Of a stretch of DNA of 64,000 nt, positions 1-12,526 are shown piece after piece; position 1 is the first letter of the stretch; each line of letters begins with the position of its first letter. Below the pieces are notes generated by a model. It worked only from the letters and a program-made list of their open reading frames with translations, was not told where the DNA came from and searched no databases. The DNA comes from Synanceia verrucosa (lineage: Eukaryota; Chordata; Actinopteri; Perciformes; Synanceiidae): positions 4,415,507 to 4,479,506 of the forward strand of contig CM056567.1 of NCBI GenBank assembly GCA_029721515.1, read 5' to 3'. The translations under genes were made by a program, and so were the position numbers.

Positions 1-134
1 GTATGTTTTAGTGTAAAACTATTTCATATTTCTCAAAATATGTGTCAAAAAGTGTTGTTTTGGTATCAGTACAGAAACTCTGGTATGTTCCATACCTTCA
101 CAATTAAATCTAAACTCTTCTTTTCTCCATTCAG

Positions 135-875
135 ATGGTTTTGTTCGGAGTCCTCCTCATTACTACTCCTCGACTGCAGCCAGCAGGAAACAGATGGGAC
201 AGACGAGAGGTGGAACAACATCACCAACAGAGGGCACCAACAGTAATGTAGTAAACAACACTCTGTTCACTTCTGTTTTCTCTTCCTGTAATCTAAACTT
301 GTTTTGTTTTTTCATACATTTTATTTTTGGCTTCATGCATCCTCTCCTCCATGTGGTCTTTCTGTGGCTCACTCTCTTACCGCTGCCCTTTCTAGTCCAT
401 GGACCAAATTCTCCAGCGAGGTCGCTCAGCCCCTCTGCCCCATAACCACTGCTTCTCTTTGACCCTGAACCAAACCCAGAACAACCCGTTGGTTCGCAGG
501 GATGAGCCATCTCTGTCCTCTGGGCTACATGTCACATCTGCACGCCTGGTCAGTCCACCACATAACATAAAACATGACTCAGTGCCAGGATACACTGAAA
601 TATTGATTGAATCATGGAATGCATGAAATTGTCTGGGTATGTTAAATAGATGGCTGACTTTCTTTTTCTTCCTCATGCAGAACCAGCGCTCTAACTCTCA
701 GGCTCGTGAGGCTCGGCCACCGGTACGGTTCAGCAAGAAGGTATTTCAGACTAACTGTAATGTGGCAGCTGCAGGCGACCCTCGAGCCAAACTGGGCAGC
801 TATACCCAGGCCTATGGCACCATCAACAAGACTGAACTGGACAATCTGCTAAGACGCCACCCTCACAACCAGTAA
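135..875 (+). CDS. mapk15: mapk15 (ERK7/8), C-terminal exons, partial
   Basis: This is the 3' end of an atypical MAP kinase; the kinase domain lies left of the window. Three coding exons are seen: 135-247, 396-548 and 681-875 (stop TAA 873-875). Phases fit: the first starts with two bases of a split codon, the other two are in phase 0. The window itself opens with a donor-like GTATGT, so an exon ends just outside. The tail is low-complexity. Recognition rests on two motifs shared with the human MAPK15 C-tail as I recall it: RSAPL followed by LTL (human NSAPL...LTLSL), and GSYTQAYGT near the end (human GGYSQAYGT). Family knowledge: MAPK15 autoactivates and acts in autophagy, ciliogenesis and genome stability. 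The neighbourhood (grina, fam83h) agrees with human 8q24.3. The exon at 135 is the least certain because its donor (GTAGTA) is weak. Confidence 0.82.
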
Positions 876-1955
876 CTGCTGTCATGTCAGCGGTTACATC
901 GAGGCTCGGTGGCTCGTGTTTGAACACACACCACAAGATTACCTTGCACTAGGATGTTTTCAGAGGGCAAACTGGAGGAGAACTTGTAAAAAGAAGCTGT
1001 GAATACTGTTACACCTATTTGACTGCTACTGCAATCCAGTATGACTTCATCTGAAATGTATCAAATTGTACCAGCAATTCATGAAAATACATGTATGTGT
1101 CAGTAAGTTTGTAGTAATTTACACATTTCTTTGGGAATATGCTCCTTTTTAGCATATTAAATAGTATAAGTATCACTAACAGTGATGCCAACAAATACTT
1201 TTGACTCAATTCAGGGTCAAACCAGCCATGTTTTTTTTATGTTGCTCTGTGTAGCTGATAATTTGTAGACTTTAAGCCATTCGGTCTCAGATGGACACAA
1301 CATAACAGTGAAATATGCAAATATGTCTTTGAATGGATTATGCAATAAGGATTTATTTTTCAGAGCAGCAGTAAATGTACTTGTCCCTCTAATGTGTGTG
1401 TGATTATTTAACCCAGTTTATAATGTTTAACAGGCAACAAACCACCATGAAGTTTAATGATAAACACAGGTGGGAATACTCTGACCCTTGCATTTTACTT
1501 GAAATACTGGATATTTTTACCTCGCTGGGGTCTGTAACAGTTGGCAAGTAGATGCTTCTTCTTGTAGGAAAGGGTTGGAAACACTGGTTTTGCTTTCAAC
1601 AATGTGTTTTATAAGCATATCATTTTTACTTTACTTTTTTTAAGTATCATACTTTTACATCTAAAATTTGACAAGTGTTGTATTGTAGCCTACAAAATAC
1701 AATATTTCCTCTGAAATGTGGATGAAGTAAAAAAAAAATAATCTTACTTCAGAATAATGTATTATGTGATTGGATTATAATGCGTTGAAGCATCACTTTA
1801 GAGATGCAGTAGCTACTTATTTTTTGCAAATGTATATGCTGCCAGATTGGATACTTATGTTTTGTAAAGCAATACTAATGCCATCAGATAAATGTAGTGG
1901 AGTAATTCCTTCAGAATTGTAGTGTGGTTGAATAAAGTAGCATCAAATTGGTAGA
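876..1955 (+). other. mapk15: mapk15 3' UTR
   Basis: AT-rich noncoding sequence follows the mapk15 stop codon. The first canonical AATAAA on the plus strand is at 1931-1936, so the transcript probably ends near 1950-1960. No long open frame or structured RNA was recognised here. The end point is inferred from the hexamer only. Confidence 0.55.
1931..1936 (+). terminator. polyadenylation signal of mapk15
   Basis: Canonical AATAAA hexamer about 1.05 kb after the mapk15 stop. Assigned by position; no transcript data. Confidence 0.5.
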
Positions 1956-2495
1956 CTTCATTTGCTATCAAAAAAATATTATGAAGAGATTATCAGACTC
2001 TTTCTTCCTCACTGAGTTCCCTGTGCTTCCCCATCCCCATAATGCTATATTCTAGCATTAAAAATATACATTTTGATTAAAGCGCAAACATTGCATCTTA
2101 TAGAATCGAATAGTTTTTTTATTCATTCTACATTCACATTTAAATTCACTTGCTACAGCAGCGTAAACAAGTCATAGTAAGAAACAAACAACTCTAATGA
2201 AAAAATAAAATAGGTAAAAAAATAATAAATATTTATATATATATATTTATAAATATATATTTATAAATATAAATATATTTATATTTATTTACTACACAAA
2301 AAAGAATGCAAATGAAATAAAATTATACATAATAAATAAAATGTATTATTTCTATTTCTAGGACTATGAGCTATTAGCATATCTTATGCAGCCCCTTCAG
2401 TAGATCACACAGTAGTTTGTGCAACCAGTGCTGCCTCTCTCATAAATAAAAATAAAGTATAAAATTCTACGTCATCATGAAGTTAAACTGTGTCA
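1956..2495. other. intergenic spacer, AT-rich
   Basis: This is the spacer between mapk15 and the grina promoter. Positions 1988-2033 hold a fragment nearly identical to 28584-28625 (shared run ACTGAGTTCCCT), part of a dispersed repeat. Positions 2210-2345 are extremely AT-rich with repeated TATTTATA blocks that can fold back on themselves. No gene is seen. Confidence 0.6.
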
Positions 2496-2668
2496 TGCTG
2501 TGCACGCGGAGATTCCCACACACCACGTGAATACGTCGTGTGCTGACGTCAGCGGCTCGAGATCCGACGCGACGGACGGTTCAGAATCAGACCAGAGAGA
2601 CCAGGAGGAGGAGGTGGAGGAGGGAGCGCTAATGTCGGCCGTTGCCCGGAGTTAAACACGTTAAAAGG
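2496..2668 (+). promoter_or_regulatory. grina: grina promoter and noncoding exon 1
   Basis: A GC- and CpG-rich island in AT-rich surroundings. It holds a CACGTG E-box at 2524-2529 and a perfect palindromic CRE, TGACGTCA, at 2544-2551. A purine-rich stretch (GGAGGAGGAGG type) follows, and a donor (AAAAG|GTACGTG) falls at about 2668. The next plus-strand coding exon is grina at 8961, whose 5' part is noncoding, so this island is the natural first exon. The transcription start is inferred to lie between about 2560 and 2620. CpG richness continues to about 2840. Confidence 0.65.
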
Positions 2669-5600
2669 TACGTGTGTTATTCTGCAGGGGAGTACGTTTA
2701 CCGCCATTCGTCGGAACTCTTTGTTTTTGCGTCAAATGTGATGAATAGCGACCGCGGCGGCGGTTAGCGGTCCGCTAACAGTCCGCATCCTGCCTGTCGC
2801 CGGCTGTCAGTTAAAGCCTGCGTCACTGAAAGCCGCGAGTCAACGTTAGCATGTGTTATTAGCACAATATCATACAGATTAGTAAATGCGGCTTTTTAAA
2901 AGGAGCTGACAGAGCAGACTAGGAGGGGGGCGGGGATGCTGTGTGTGGTTTTTGTCCTAAAACGAATATTTGAATACAGTGAATTCAACATGGCGTGGGT
3001 GATATTAGTGGATATAAATCAGGTAATCGCTCCCTGATAATCAATGGGGGTCTACAATGGCGGGTCTTGCTAGCTTGGGGCTAATGTGTGTGAGTTTAGT
3101 GTCAGATGATCGCAGTGTCGCAGTGTTTATCTGCGCTGCTGAGGCCTACATGAAGGGAGGCGCGCCTGCTGCAGGTGCACCATGAAAACCAGGCTCTCTT
3201 GCATCTGGTTTCTGACTGATTTCCGAGCTCGCATTGCCAGTAAATATCGGTCTTAGTGTCCTTTTTTGGGGCCATATCGGAGTTTTGGTTTAAATTTCAT
3301 TGTTAACTTATGCACTGCGATAATAAACTGGATATCGTTCAGTTTTCATTGTTGTTCAAACACAGTGAAGACTGCTAACGCTGATGTGGTCTTGGCCTAG
3401 CAGCTATTGGTCCTTTCATTTTCACAGTTAGACATCAATATGTATTATGGCTAAACTATTATTAAGCAACCAGTAATTTCAGGGTTATTTTCAATTATAA
3501 AAACACCAACCATTTTGTTTCTATAGTGGTAAATTTTGCAGGAAGTCAGTTGATTCAATAACCAGATCTACGGTTGGGATAAAGGCAATATTTCAACAAC
3601 AGTTATAATGCTGCTGTAGTATACGTATCTTTATTCTGTTTATTACTGTCCCAACATCAGGCCACACATATGGTGTCTCCATTTGCCCAAAACTGTCCAT
3701 TGCTATTTACAGTCCCCTCATCTAATTTTTTTTTATTTATAGGTTGAGGGTTTGTAATTGGTAGCAGTAAAAAAATGTTCTGTGATGATCCCAAGATGGT
3801 GTCCTAAAATGTCTGGTGTTGTCCACAACTCAAAGATATTCAGTTTGCTCTCATAGAGGACTAAATAAACCAGAAAATATTAATAAAATTGGTGAGGGTG
3901 GAATTAATTATTTGAGATAAATGTACTTTGCATGTACTTCACTTCTGTTTGGTAAGATTTAGATTTTAAGTCGCAGTGGGTTTATATTTACCAGGTAAAT
4001 AAAGCTGAGCTACCTCACTGACACCACCCCATGAAATTGGCAACAGCTTACACATTTTAAGGAGTGAATAATTGATTTCCACTCTAAGGTAGTGATAAAT
4101 TAGCTGTGCTTTGTTAGATATATACATTATAGTGTATTGCAGCCACCAGAAAAATCACATCTTTTTTTCTTATTTTTTGTACTTGTAACATATATTTCTT
4201 GTTGTTACAACATATTACAAAAACGTCTCAGTTGTGATGTAATTTGTGATATTAGAGGGAAGAAAGAACATGTTAAAATTATTATTGTGATTTTTGCAGT
4301 AGTCACTACCAAACAAACGTGTTCTCTTTAGTCTTTAGAGCCTTATTTGTAGGTCAGGACATCTCTGCGCCACAGCAATATTTAATTTAAGATGGTTTTT
4401 TGGCACACATTTCACCTTTAACAAATATAGAGCCTATTGTCAATAGACCATGTTACAATTTTTCATTAATTGTGCAGCCATAAACATGTCGTGTATTTTA
4501 AATACCATGTGTTTACAAGAGCAAGTTCCCTCAAGAAACTTTTGATTTTGCTCTCAAAGTGCACCAGATGCATTTAAAATGTAGACATTTTTTTCCTCAA
4601 TGCATGATGTGTTCAAAATCAATGAGTGTGATTTTTTTTTTTGCCACAATCAAGCAGATCTTCTACCCAAAGTGTCGCCATCTGTCAGAAAGCGAGGTGT
4701 CTGCAGATTTGACATAGAGATGCTGCTGAGGTGGCACATGATGATAGCATCTTGCCAGACTGTTGTATCGGCTGGCAGATTAGTGGGAAGTTTTATCTAC
4801 AGTATCAGGTGGTCCAAGTGGTAATTTAAAAACAAACAAATGTTGTCATTATATGTGCACTGAGTGCTTTGGGGGTTGTTTTAAAAGTCAGCTGGTGAAA
4901 CATTTTTTCCACAGAATTAGTCACTCGTGTCCTCATGTGACTGTGAGTCAGCAGCATTTTATTTTTGATCTTTCAAATGAATGTTTTTTTAAGTCCATCC
5001 TCCATCCAAGATGACACTTCTGTTAACCTGTTGTGGCGCCACATATTTCACCTCGCCGAGGCCCCACTGCTTTGTGTGGCTGTCTCTGTCACTGTGTTTC
5101 CTGATGAAGCTCAGGCATGCACATAGCATGTTGTACTGTATATGGGTTTGTCGAGGTATTGTGCCAGCCTAATTGTGTTTAACGTGGCTCTCCGGCTAGC
5201 CCACTGAATCCCACCCCTTTTAACCTAATTCCCCCAGCGATAGCAATCAGCTGTAGCCAGGGACAGTGGCGCTGTCCTTATCGTCGGGGCGTCTCTCATA
5301 AGAGGATTTGAAATCACCCACGTAATACTTGTAAAGCTGTTCACAAACACTGTCTCAAACTCATTCACTCCTCTGAAAAAGACAAGCAAAACCATCAGAC
5401 TGTATTCACTTTCACTGCAGACATGGAAGTGAAACATATTGTGGTTGCTGAACTGAGAGGCTACTAACTTTTGTCTGTCTGAACCTTTACTTTCCATAAA
5501 AACAGAGTTGTTTTCCAGGTGACCAAGGTTTTATTTATATCTGTTTTTACTTTATTATTTGGGCTTCATGTATCTGTGTCTTGAGGCACAAAGTATCAGA

Positions 5601-8600
5601 GGAAAAGGCTGTTTCGGCACATTTCTAACATTTTCCTTGACTGTGTGGTGTGTTACTATGGAAGTAATCCATCATGCACAGATAAAGGCTACGAACAGGC
5701 CAGTACTGTTTGTTTAATCCAGTTTCTCTGAAGTCACTTCTGTTACACATGATCTAGCCTACAAGATCATCTTAAGCCTGTGCTACAGCTAAGGAATATG
5801 AATAAGGACAGGGGATAATTAAGTTACTCTTTATTGAATTTCTGCAAAATTGTACTATGATCATATTAGGCTGTCATTCTACAAATGTCTATTGTCTGTT
5901 GCATTTGGCCCAGGCAGCAACAGACACACTCTGTTTGATAGTGTTGTAGATTGCTCCACAGATTGCTGGTAAATCAGCTGGCAATTATTTTGATAAGTGT
6001 TCAAGTATTTATTATTAATGAAGCAAAATGGTAGATATTTCCTCAGTTTCCTCAGTGATGTTTTCCTGTCTTTTGTGACAATAAACTGATTATCTTTGAG
6101 CTTTGGACAGTTGGTTGTACAAAACAAGGGATTTGCTGACATCACCTTAAGGAAGTGATGGGCATGTAATCCTCTGACATTTTTTCGACCTAGCGATAAT
6201 CAATTAATGGAAAAATACATGAAGCACACAGTTTGTTGTTTCTGACGTCAGTATGACTCTTGTAGCCTACATGTGATTTTAGCCTTAACATGGATGGCAA
6301 ATCCTTTCACGTCCTGAGTTACAAATCTAAATGCTTTACATGGACATTGGACAGGGAGGGGATCACATGCTTTGACTGTGTCACATGATTAGTAAAGGAA
6401 GGTTATTGAGTTACATCTTTGGATGCGCTCGGATGACAGATGTCCTGTCTTTTGTGACGCAGGCAAACAAAACCTTAGTCAAGATACAGAGCTGTTGACT
6501 GTTAAACTGTTTGTTTATTGAGATGTCTGTGATGCTTTAAGATAAACCAGTACAGAGCAAAACATTTCACTGACAGATGACAGTAATTCAACAGCTCCAG
6601 TAATTCATTGAGGCATATTGCTGTACTCTGTGTACTATATGCCCCCCTTACACAACCATTGTTGTACCAGATAGCTGGGGAGGATAATGATTTTAATCTG
6701 TGACGATCTCAACAGAGACTGTCGGAATGAAGCAGAGCCAGCACTCGCTATGATTGTCTGCAGTCTTTCATTGCATCGTCCTAGTGATGGACAGACAGGG
6801 ATCATGAGGACACTCACTGGAGTCTGGACATGTTTGCCAGGCTGAAATAGAGCAGCATTGCATAACGCTTACTGTGTGGCCTGAAAAGAGGAGAGGAGGA
6901 GGAGAAACAGTGTGTATGATTTGCCCTTGAACAGATATTTTTTATCTTGATGTAGTTGGTGATGAACGATGTCTGCATTTGTCTGCATTTTATACAGAGC
7001 TCTACTTTATAGATAAGCTTCAGTTCAAACAGCACAGGCCTGTGCTCGCTGTAAAGTCTGCACTGTAGATTCAAGCTTTTTAAAGTCAGCAATTAGGAGA
7101 AGGGCTTTTGGCTCAGCAGAAGTTTTCATTTATCTTTATTATCCCCTGCAGACCTTTTATTTGAAATCACAAATCAACCTTGTGAATCTGACCTCACTTG
7201 CAGAGAGGTTTCTGTTGTTTTCTAGTGTGCAAAACTACATCATGCATGCAGATGCTCTATTAGATTGTATTGTAAATGGAACAGAAACCTGTTGACCTGG
7301 GTTGCTTGGGCCCAGTGTTGGGGTGGGGGAAAAGACACTGCAGTAATGGCCGATATGTCAGGCCTCTTCCTGAAGCAAGATTAATAATACATTTGGTTAC
7401 CAAGGCACCACTTGCATCCATGGCAACACTGTGTGGACCGTGTTTGCTGTCTCTTCAGTTTCTCTGCTGGCTAGATAAATCCATGTAGGTATGAATGAAG
7501 CCTGTGAATAGCGGTAAAAAATGATCCAGTATTGGGGAAGTTTCAGAATGACAAAATAACTATATCACCACTCCAAACTGGATGGGTAATGTTGTTAGAG
7601 CTAAAATTATTAATCAGTCAATCTCCCATTAATCTGAAGAAAATGATCCGCATCTCCGTTGATAATCGATTAAATTATCAAAGTATTATAAATAAAAGTA
7701 CATACAAAGCACCTGCCTGGGGAGCAAATTGGGGGTTAAGTGTTGCTTAAGGACACAGTGACATGTAGACATGTGATGAGCAGATAATTAATAAAGAAAT
7801 TGTGAAAATGAACTACAGGTTAATTAATCATGAAAGTAATCATATTCCTTTATGCAGGGTTTTAGACCTTCCTTTAGCAGCCATTATGTTTGTTTTGAGA
7901 AATGTGTGTTTTCAGGTGGGCCTGGATGTCAGCCATGACAGTAAATCTCCCCTCCCTCTGTTCTCTGTGACGCCAGTGTCTCATCTGTGTTTAGTGACCT
8001 TCTAACCTGCCCTATTTTATCACATCAGATCACTGCTCACTGCTTTTCAGTGAAATACCACAGGATGAGTGTAACCTCATGGCTCTCATCTCCGCTTTAG
8101 GCAAACAGAAACAGCTTTACTTAATTTTTAATATATTACTTTTTGCTATGCTATCGGCTAACGCTAGCACTAGCAAGCTAGCTTAGGTAGCAATGACCCT
8201 CTGCAATTCACGTGAACTGTGATATTAACAGGACTGTTAATTCTGGCTCACAACATAACATTACCTCCCAGTAAACGATGCCAGTGACTCCTAAGATGAA
8301 GGAAACATGAGTTCAGCCCATCAGTGCTGCTCCTCTTCAGGCTGTGATCGATAGCAGAGACCTGTCAATCACACGCCCCAAAGCATCTCCTGCTTTGTTT
8401 TCAGTGAATGGGCATCCTGATGTATTGCAATACATCAGGATGCCCATTCACGTCAGACCATAAACTTGTGTTTATAGTGTTTACAGAGGTTATACACAAG
8501 GGGAGAAAAGAGTTGTTTTCCCATTTCCCATTTCCCACTTCAATACAAACAGACTTCTTTTTGAAACCACCAGTTTTGCCCCATGCTGGCTGTTGGAGAG

Positions 8601-8960
8601 AATGCAAGTTTAAGTTACTTCCCTATGGGTGTCATTGCTGTTGTTCACAAACCAACGGGCGACGTCACGATAACTCCATCCACTATATACAGTATATTTT
8701 CGACAAGGAAGGAAGGTAAATCAGCATAAAATGATAATAAGGCTGGATTTTTGATTGTGAAACAAAAGCAGGGTGCTGTAGTTCTCCTCAATAACTCTGT
8801 CCTCGCTTCCTGCAACATTGATCACCTTTTTGATCAGGGATATGCAGCACTTGACTCTTCGCCAGTTTGGCCTAGATTCTGTGCTGTCATTACTTTTTAT
8901 CTGCTTACTTGTAGGACTGTAATAAAGACGTTGAAATTGACTACTTGTGTTCTTCTCATA
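2669..8960 (+). other. grina: grina intron 1
   Basis: A 6.3 kb intron between the noncoding first exon and the first coding exon (acceptor TTCTTCTCATAG|ATTG at 8960/8961). It contains no convincing exon. It holds scattered old repeat pieces: a hAT-like remnant around 7595-7690 (TTGATAATCGATTAAATT) and a perfect palindrome at 8404-8451. The many short open frames lack splice support and family resemblance. Confidence 0.6.
8404..8451. repeat. perfect 48-bp palindrome without spacer
   Basis: Each arm is 24 bases and the two arms are exact reverse complements with no loop; the centre lies between 8427 and 8428 (TATTG|CAATA). Symmetry stops abruptly at both ends (A at 8403, G at 8452). It lies about 550 bases before the first coding exon of grina. 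Confidence 0.9.
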
Positions 8961-8997
8961 GATTGTTCTAGAAGCAGAGTGAGCCTTCCCTCACACC

Positions 8998-9581
8998 ATG
9001 TCCCAGGACAAAAGTGGATACCCTGTTATGGGTGAGAACAACCCACTTCATAACAACGTCTATGGACCCCCCCAGCCAGGCTTCGGCATGCCCCCTCCCA
9101 ACTACAGCCAAGCCCCAGGGGGACCGTACCCCCCAGCAGCCGGCTACGGACAGCCAGGCTTTCCCCAGGCCAGCCCAGGTTTCGCCCCTGGTCCCTACCC
9201 TCAGATGCCCTACCCTCAGATGCCCTACCCCCAGGGACCCTATCCTCAGGGGCCTTATCAGCAAGGAGTGGCACAGCCAGGCTTCCCAGGTGACCCTATG
9301 GGTGAGTCGTAGATGCCTGAATGTGTCTCAGAGGCGACTGACCAAGGCATGGATTGTTCAGCTTAAGTTCTCTCCATTTGAAAGTTGCCATTTCGGATAG
9401 ATTGTTTTTTTCTAAACTTGATTTACATTCTAAAATGTTAATGCTAGAAAACCTGTGCACATTATCCAGGTCAACAGGAAAACACATTCAGTTTAGATCA
9501 GACTGAACACAGATGACTGGCCAGTCAATCAATGATGGAATCAATAGTACAATCAGAGCGTGCTGAAAACAGTCACTTGTC

Positions 9582-9612
<31 letters not shown>

Positions 9613-12526
9613 AGCTCTTCTTTCCAGCTGTTGTGAAACGCCAAAACAAACTGTTGTTATCTTATTGTTGTTCACCAGCACCTGCTGGCAGCCCTGGTTA
9701 CCATGGCGACGGGCCTCCATCTTACTACGACAATGAGGAGTTCACCAACTCTGGCTTTGAGGACAAGACCATCCGACAAGCCTTCATCAGAAAAGTAGCT
9801 CCTTTATTGTGTCAGATAGTCTAAAGATTAAGTATAACCTTTTTGTAGTTTTTATCTCACCTGCTTCCTTCCCCTCTCCCACCAGGTCTTCATGGTTCTC
9901 ACGGTGCAGCTGCTGGTCACTTTCTCCTTCGTTGCCGTCTTCACCTTTGTTGATGAGGCCAAGCTCTTTGTGCGACGTAATCCATGGACGTACTATGTGT
10001 CCTATGCAGTCTTCTTTGTGGCTCTGATTGTCCTCAGCTGCTGTGGAGACTTCCGCCGTAAGCACCCCTGGAACTTGGTAGCACTGGTAAGAACTTCCCC
10101 AAATACCAAATCATTACAAAAATATAGGTTAGCCATTTTAAAAGTGTTAACATGATTAATAGATTCATGAAGAGTGTGTGTGGTCTTCATGTCATATTCA
10201 ACATTATTTTAGATATTTGCAAACTGAATATCTTGGTTGATAGGACAAACAGACGGTGCCTTGCACTCTTTTCTGTTTTCATAATTTTCTGTTTTATGCC
10301 GCTTGAAAGATGTAATGTTGTTATTTTAAAGGGATAGTTCAGGTGTTTTGAAGTGGAAACAGTGGAGTAGAGCATTAGTGTGTTGGATGGGAACAGCAGA
10401 GAAACGAGTTTGTCACCTCATCTAAAAAAAAAAACAATACGTACAACATATTTAGAATATTTTTTCACAACAAACAGAACTGATTGTGATGCGTCTGCTT
10501 TGAAAAGATAAGTTAGATAAGTTTCACTTCGAGTTCGGAAAGGAGAAGGAAAGGGTTGTGTGGTGAGACAGAAACTAAACTTGTGCTCCAGATGTGTAAG
10601 CTACACATTCTGAGGTCTTTTAATATAGAGATTCACACTATATAACGATTCTGTTGGCATTTTGTTTTCTACACTAATGTTTGGGTATCATTTCCATATG
10701 AAGTAGTTCTGACCAATTGAGAAAAACTTAATTGTTTTTTGTCTATAAATCAATGAACATCTATGTATGTATGTGATGTGGCTTCAAGTCAAATACATTA
10801 GGCAGTTATTTGTTATGTTTCAAACATCTGTAATAAAAGTCGTAAAGGATGTTCTTGATTCAAGAGTTTTTGCGACAGACCGATGATCCATCTGTCCATC
10901 ATCTCACCTGAGTCGACAGCATGTTCAGTGTGTCATGAGTGATGTTAATTTGACGGTATGTTTTGTGGTTGCCTTGCAGTCTATCCTGACCCTGAGCCTC
11001 TCCTACATGGTGGGCATGATCGCCAGCTTCTATGACACAGAGACCGTCATCATGGCTGTGGGCATCACTGCAGTGGTCTGCTTCACTGTCGTGCTCTTCT
11101 CACTACAGGTCAGCACGCTAACAGCTGCCTCAATAAATGCACTTAAATGTCTGCAGACCAAATCAAATTTCTTCTCATTAGTTTAATCTCACACACTGCC
11201 CACTGAAGGCTCATACTCTGGGTTATCACTGTCTTTAAATTTATTACAGCTGCTTTTTAAAACATAAAAGTACTTGCTATGTGTTTCATTATGACTACAT
11301 TGAAGGGTCATGTCTTATCACAGCTGATATCTTTTCTTTTCTCTCCTTCACCACAGAGCAAGTATGACTTCACTTCCTGTCGGGGCGTGCTGTTTGTGTG
11401 CCTGATTGTGCTGTTGCTCTTCTCCATCCTCTGCATCTTCATCCGTCACAGGATCCTGCACATCGTCTACGCCTCACTGGGGGCTCTGCTCTTCACCTGC
11501 GTACGTTTCACATTCATATTGTGCCCTTAAAAAATAGTGGCTACTACTTGTATTTAGTTTTTGCCATAAAAATATCTACTTCATTGCAACAGTAATGATC
11601 ACTTTGAGCAGAGGCACTTCATTTCATCAAAGGTCTAAGTTGGGTATTTGTATTTTTGTGGTGCAATCCAGACATCTGGTTGCAGTTACCATTAGACGGT
11701 TTTCCACCTTCTGGTGAACTTCATTCTGCTCAGTAATGTTTAACTAATGCACAAGGTAAGAGATCCAAACTCAACCAAAACAGCTGTTAAAACACGATCA
11801 ACATGTATTTTTTATTATACAGAGGGTAACTTCAGAATGAGACAATGATAAGAATTCAATCTGGACACAGGAGGAGAAGATCTTCTGAGATGATTTGATG
11901 AGTAAAGAGCAACTCTGGAAGCCTGGCAGGAATCCTCCATCAGCCTTTAATATACTACTGCAGAGTATTGAACAAAAGGAAAAGCCAAGGAGACATGAAA
12001 GGATGGTGTGACCGACACAGATTTTATTGCCTTGGAAAGATGGCTGCTCAGTGTTGCCAGTCATTTTATCTTTTCTTGTGCTGATCACATGGTGAATAGT
12101 AGAAACATAGCATTCATGTTACTACCAGTCCACGTCTTTGATCAACCAGCTACAGCAGCTGGATGATGTCTTGATTTTGTTCTTGCAGTACTGTTGTCTT
12201 AACTATATAGATTATCCTCTAATTCTGTACACAATACATGAAAATGTTTGCAAAATGTCTATGTTGAATTCTGGGGTTTTAGTTAGTAATTTTAGGAATG
12301 GAAACAAGAATGATCTTGGAGTGGTGTGTAGAAATTCTTTTAAATGACTAATTCCCACCTTGTTTTTTCTCTGCAGTTTCTGGCTGTGGACACTCAGCTT
12401 CTCCTCGGCAACAAGAAGCTGGCTCTGAGTCCAGAGGAGTACATTTTTGCCGCCCTCAACCTCTACACTGACATCATTAACATTTTCCTCTACATCCTGG
12501 CCATTGTGGGACGCTCCCGTGAATGA
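8998..12526 (+). CDS. grina: grina (TMBIM3 / LFG1), Bax-inhibitor-1 family membrane protein
   Basis: Six coding exons: 8998-9301, 9679-9794, 9886-10086, 10980-11108, 11357-11500 and 12377-12526, giving 347 residues, close to other GRINA proteins. Residues 1 to about 130 are a Pro/Gly/Tyr/Gln-rich cytosolic tail with YPQMP/YPQGP tandem units near residues 67-86. From about residue 137 (IRKVFMVLTVQLL) the BI-1/TMBIM domain follows with about seven membrane segments. Hallmarks are the loop RRNPWTYYVSY, the segment DFTSCRGVLFV, the LAVDTQLL signature and the late YTDIINIFLYIL helix ending GRSRE. Family knowledge: LFG proteins sit in Golgi/ER membranes, modulate calcium release and protect against ER-stress and Fas-type death. 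The start was chosen at the first ATG after the acceptor, giving MSQDKSGYPVMG. All phases join cleanly, and nothing suggests a pseudogene. Confidence 0.96.
9582..9607. repeat. poly-T run
   Basis: An uninterrupted run of about 26 T in grina intron 2, upstream of the acceptor at 9678. It may be the tail of a minus-strand retroposed element or simple slippage; no attached element is recognisable. Confidence 0.8.

Noticed and set aside
2210..2345. Possible replication origin or matrix-attachment element in AT-rich palindromic DNA
   Set aside because: AT-richness alone is common in fish intergenic DNA; nothing specific supports a function.
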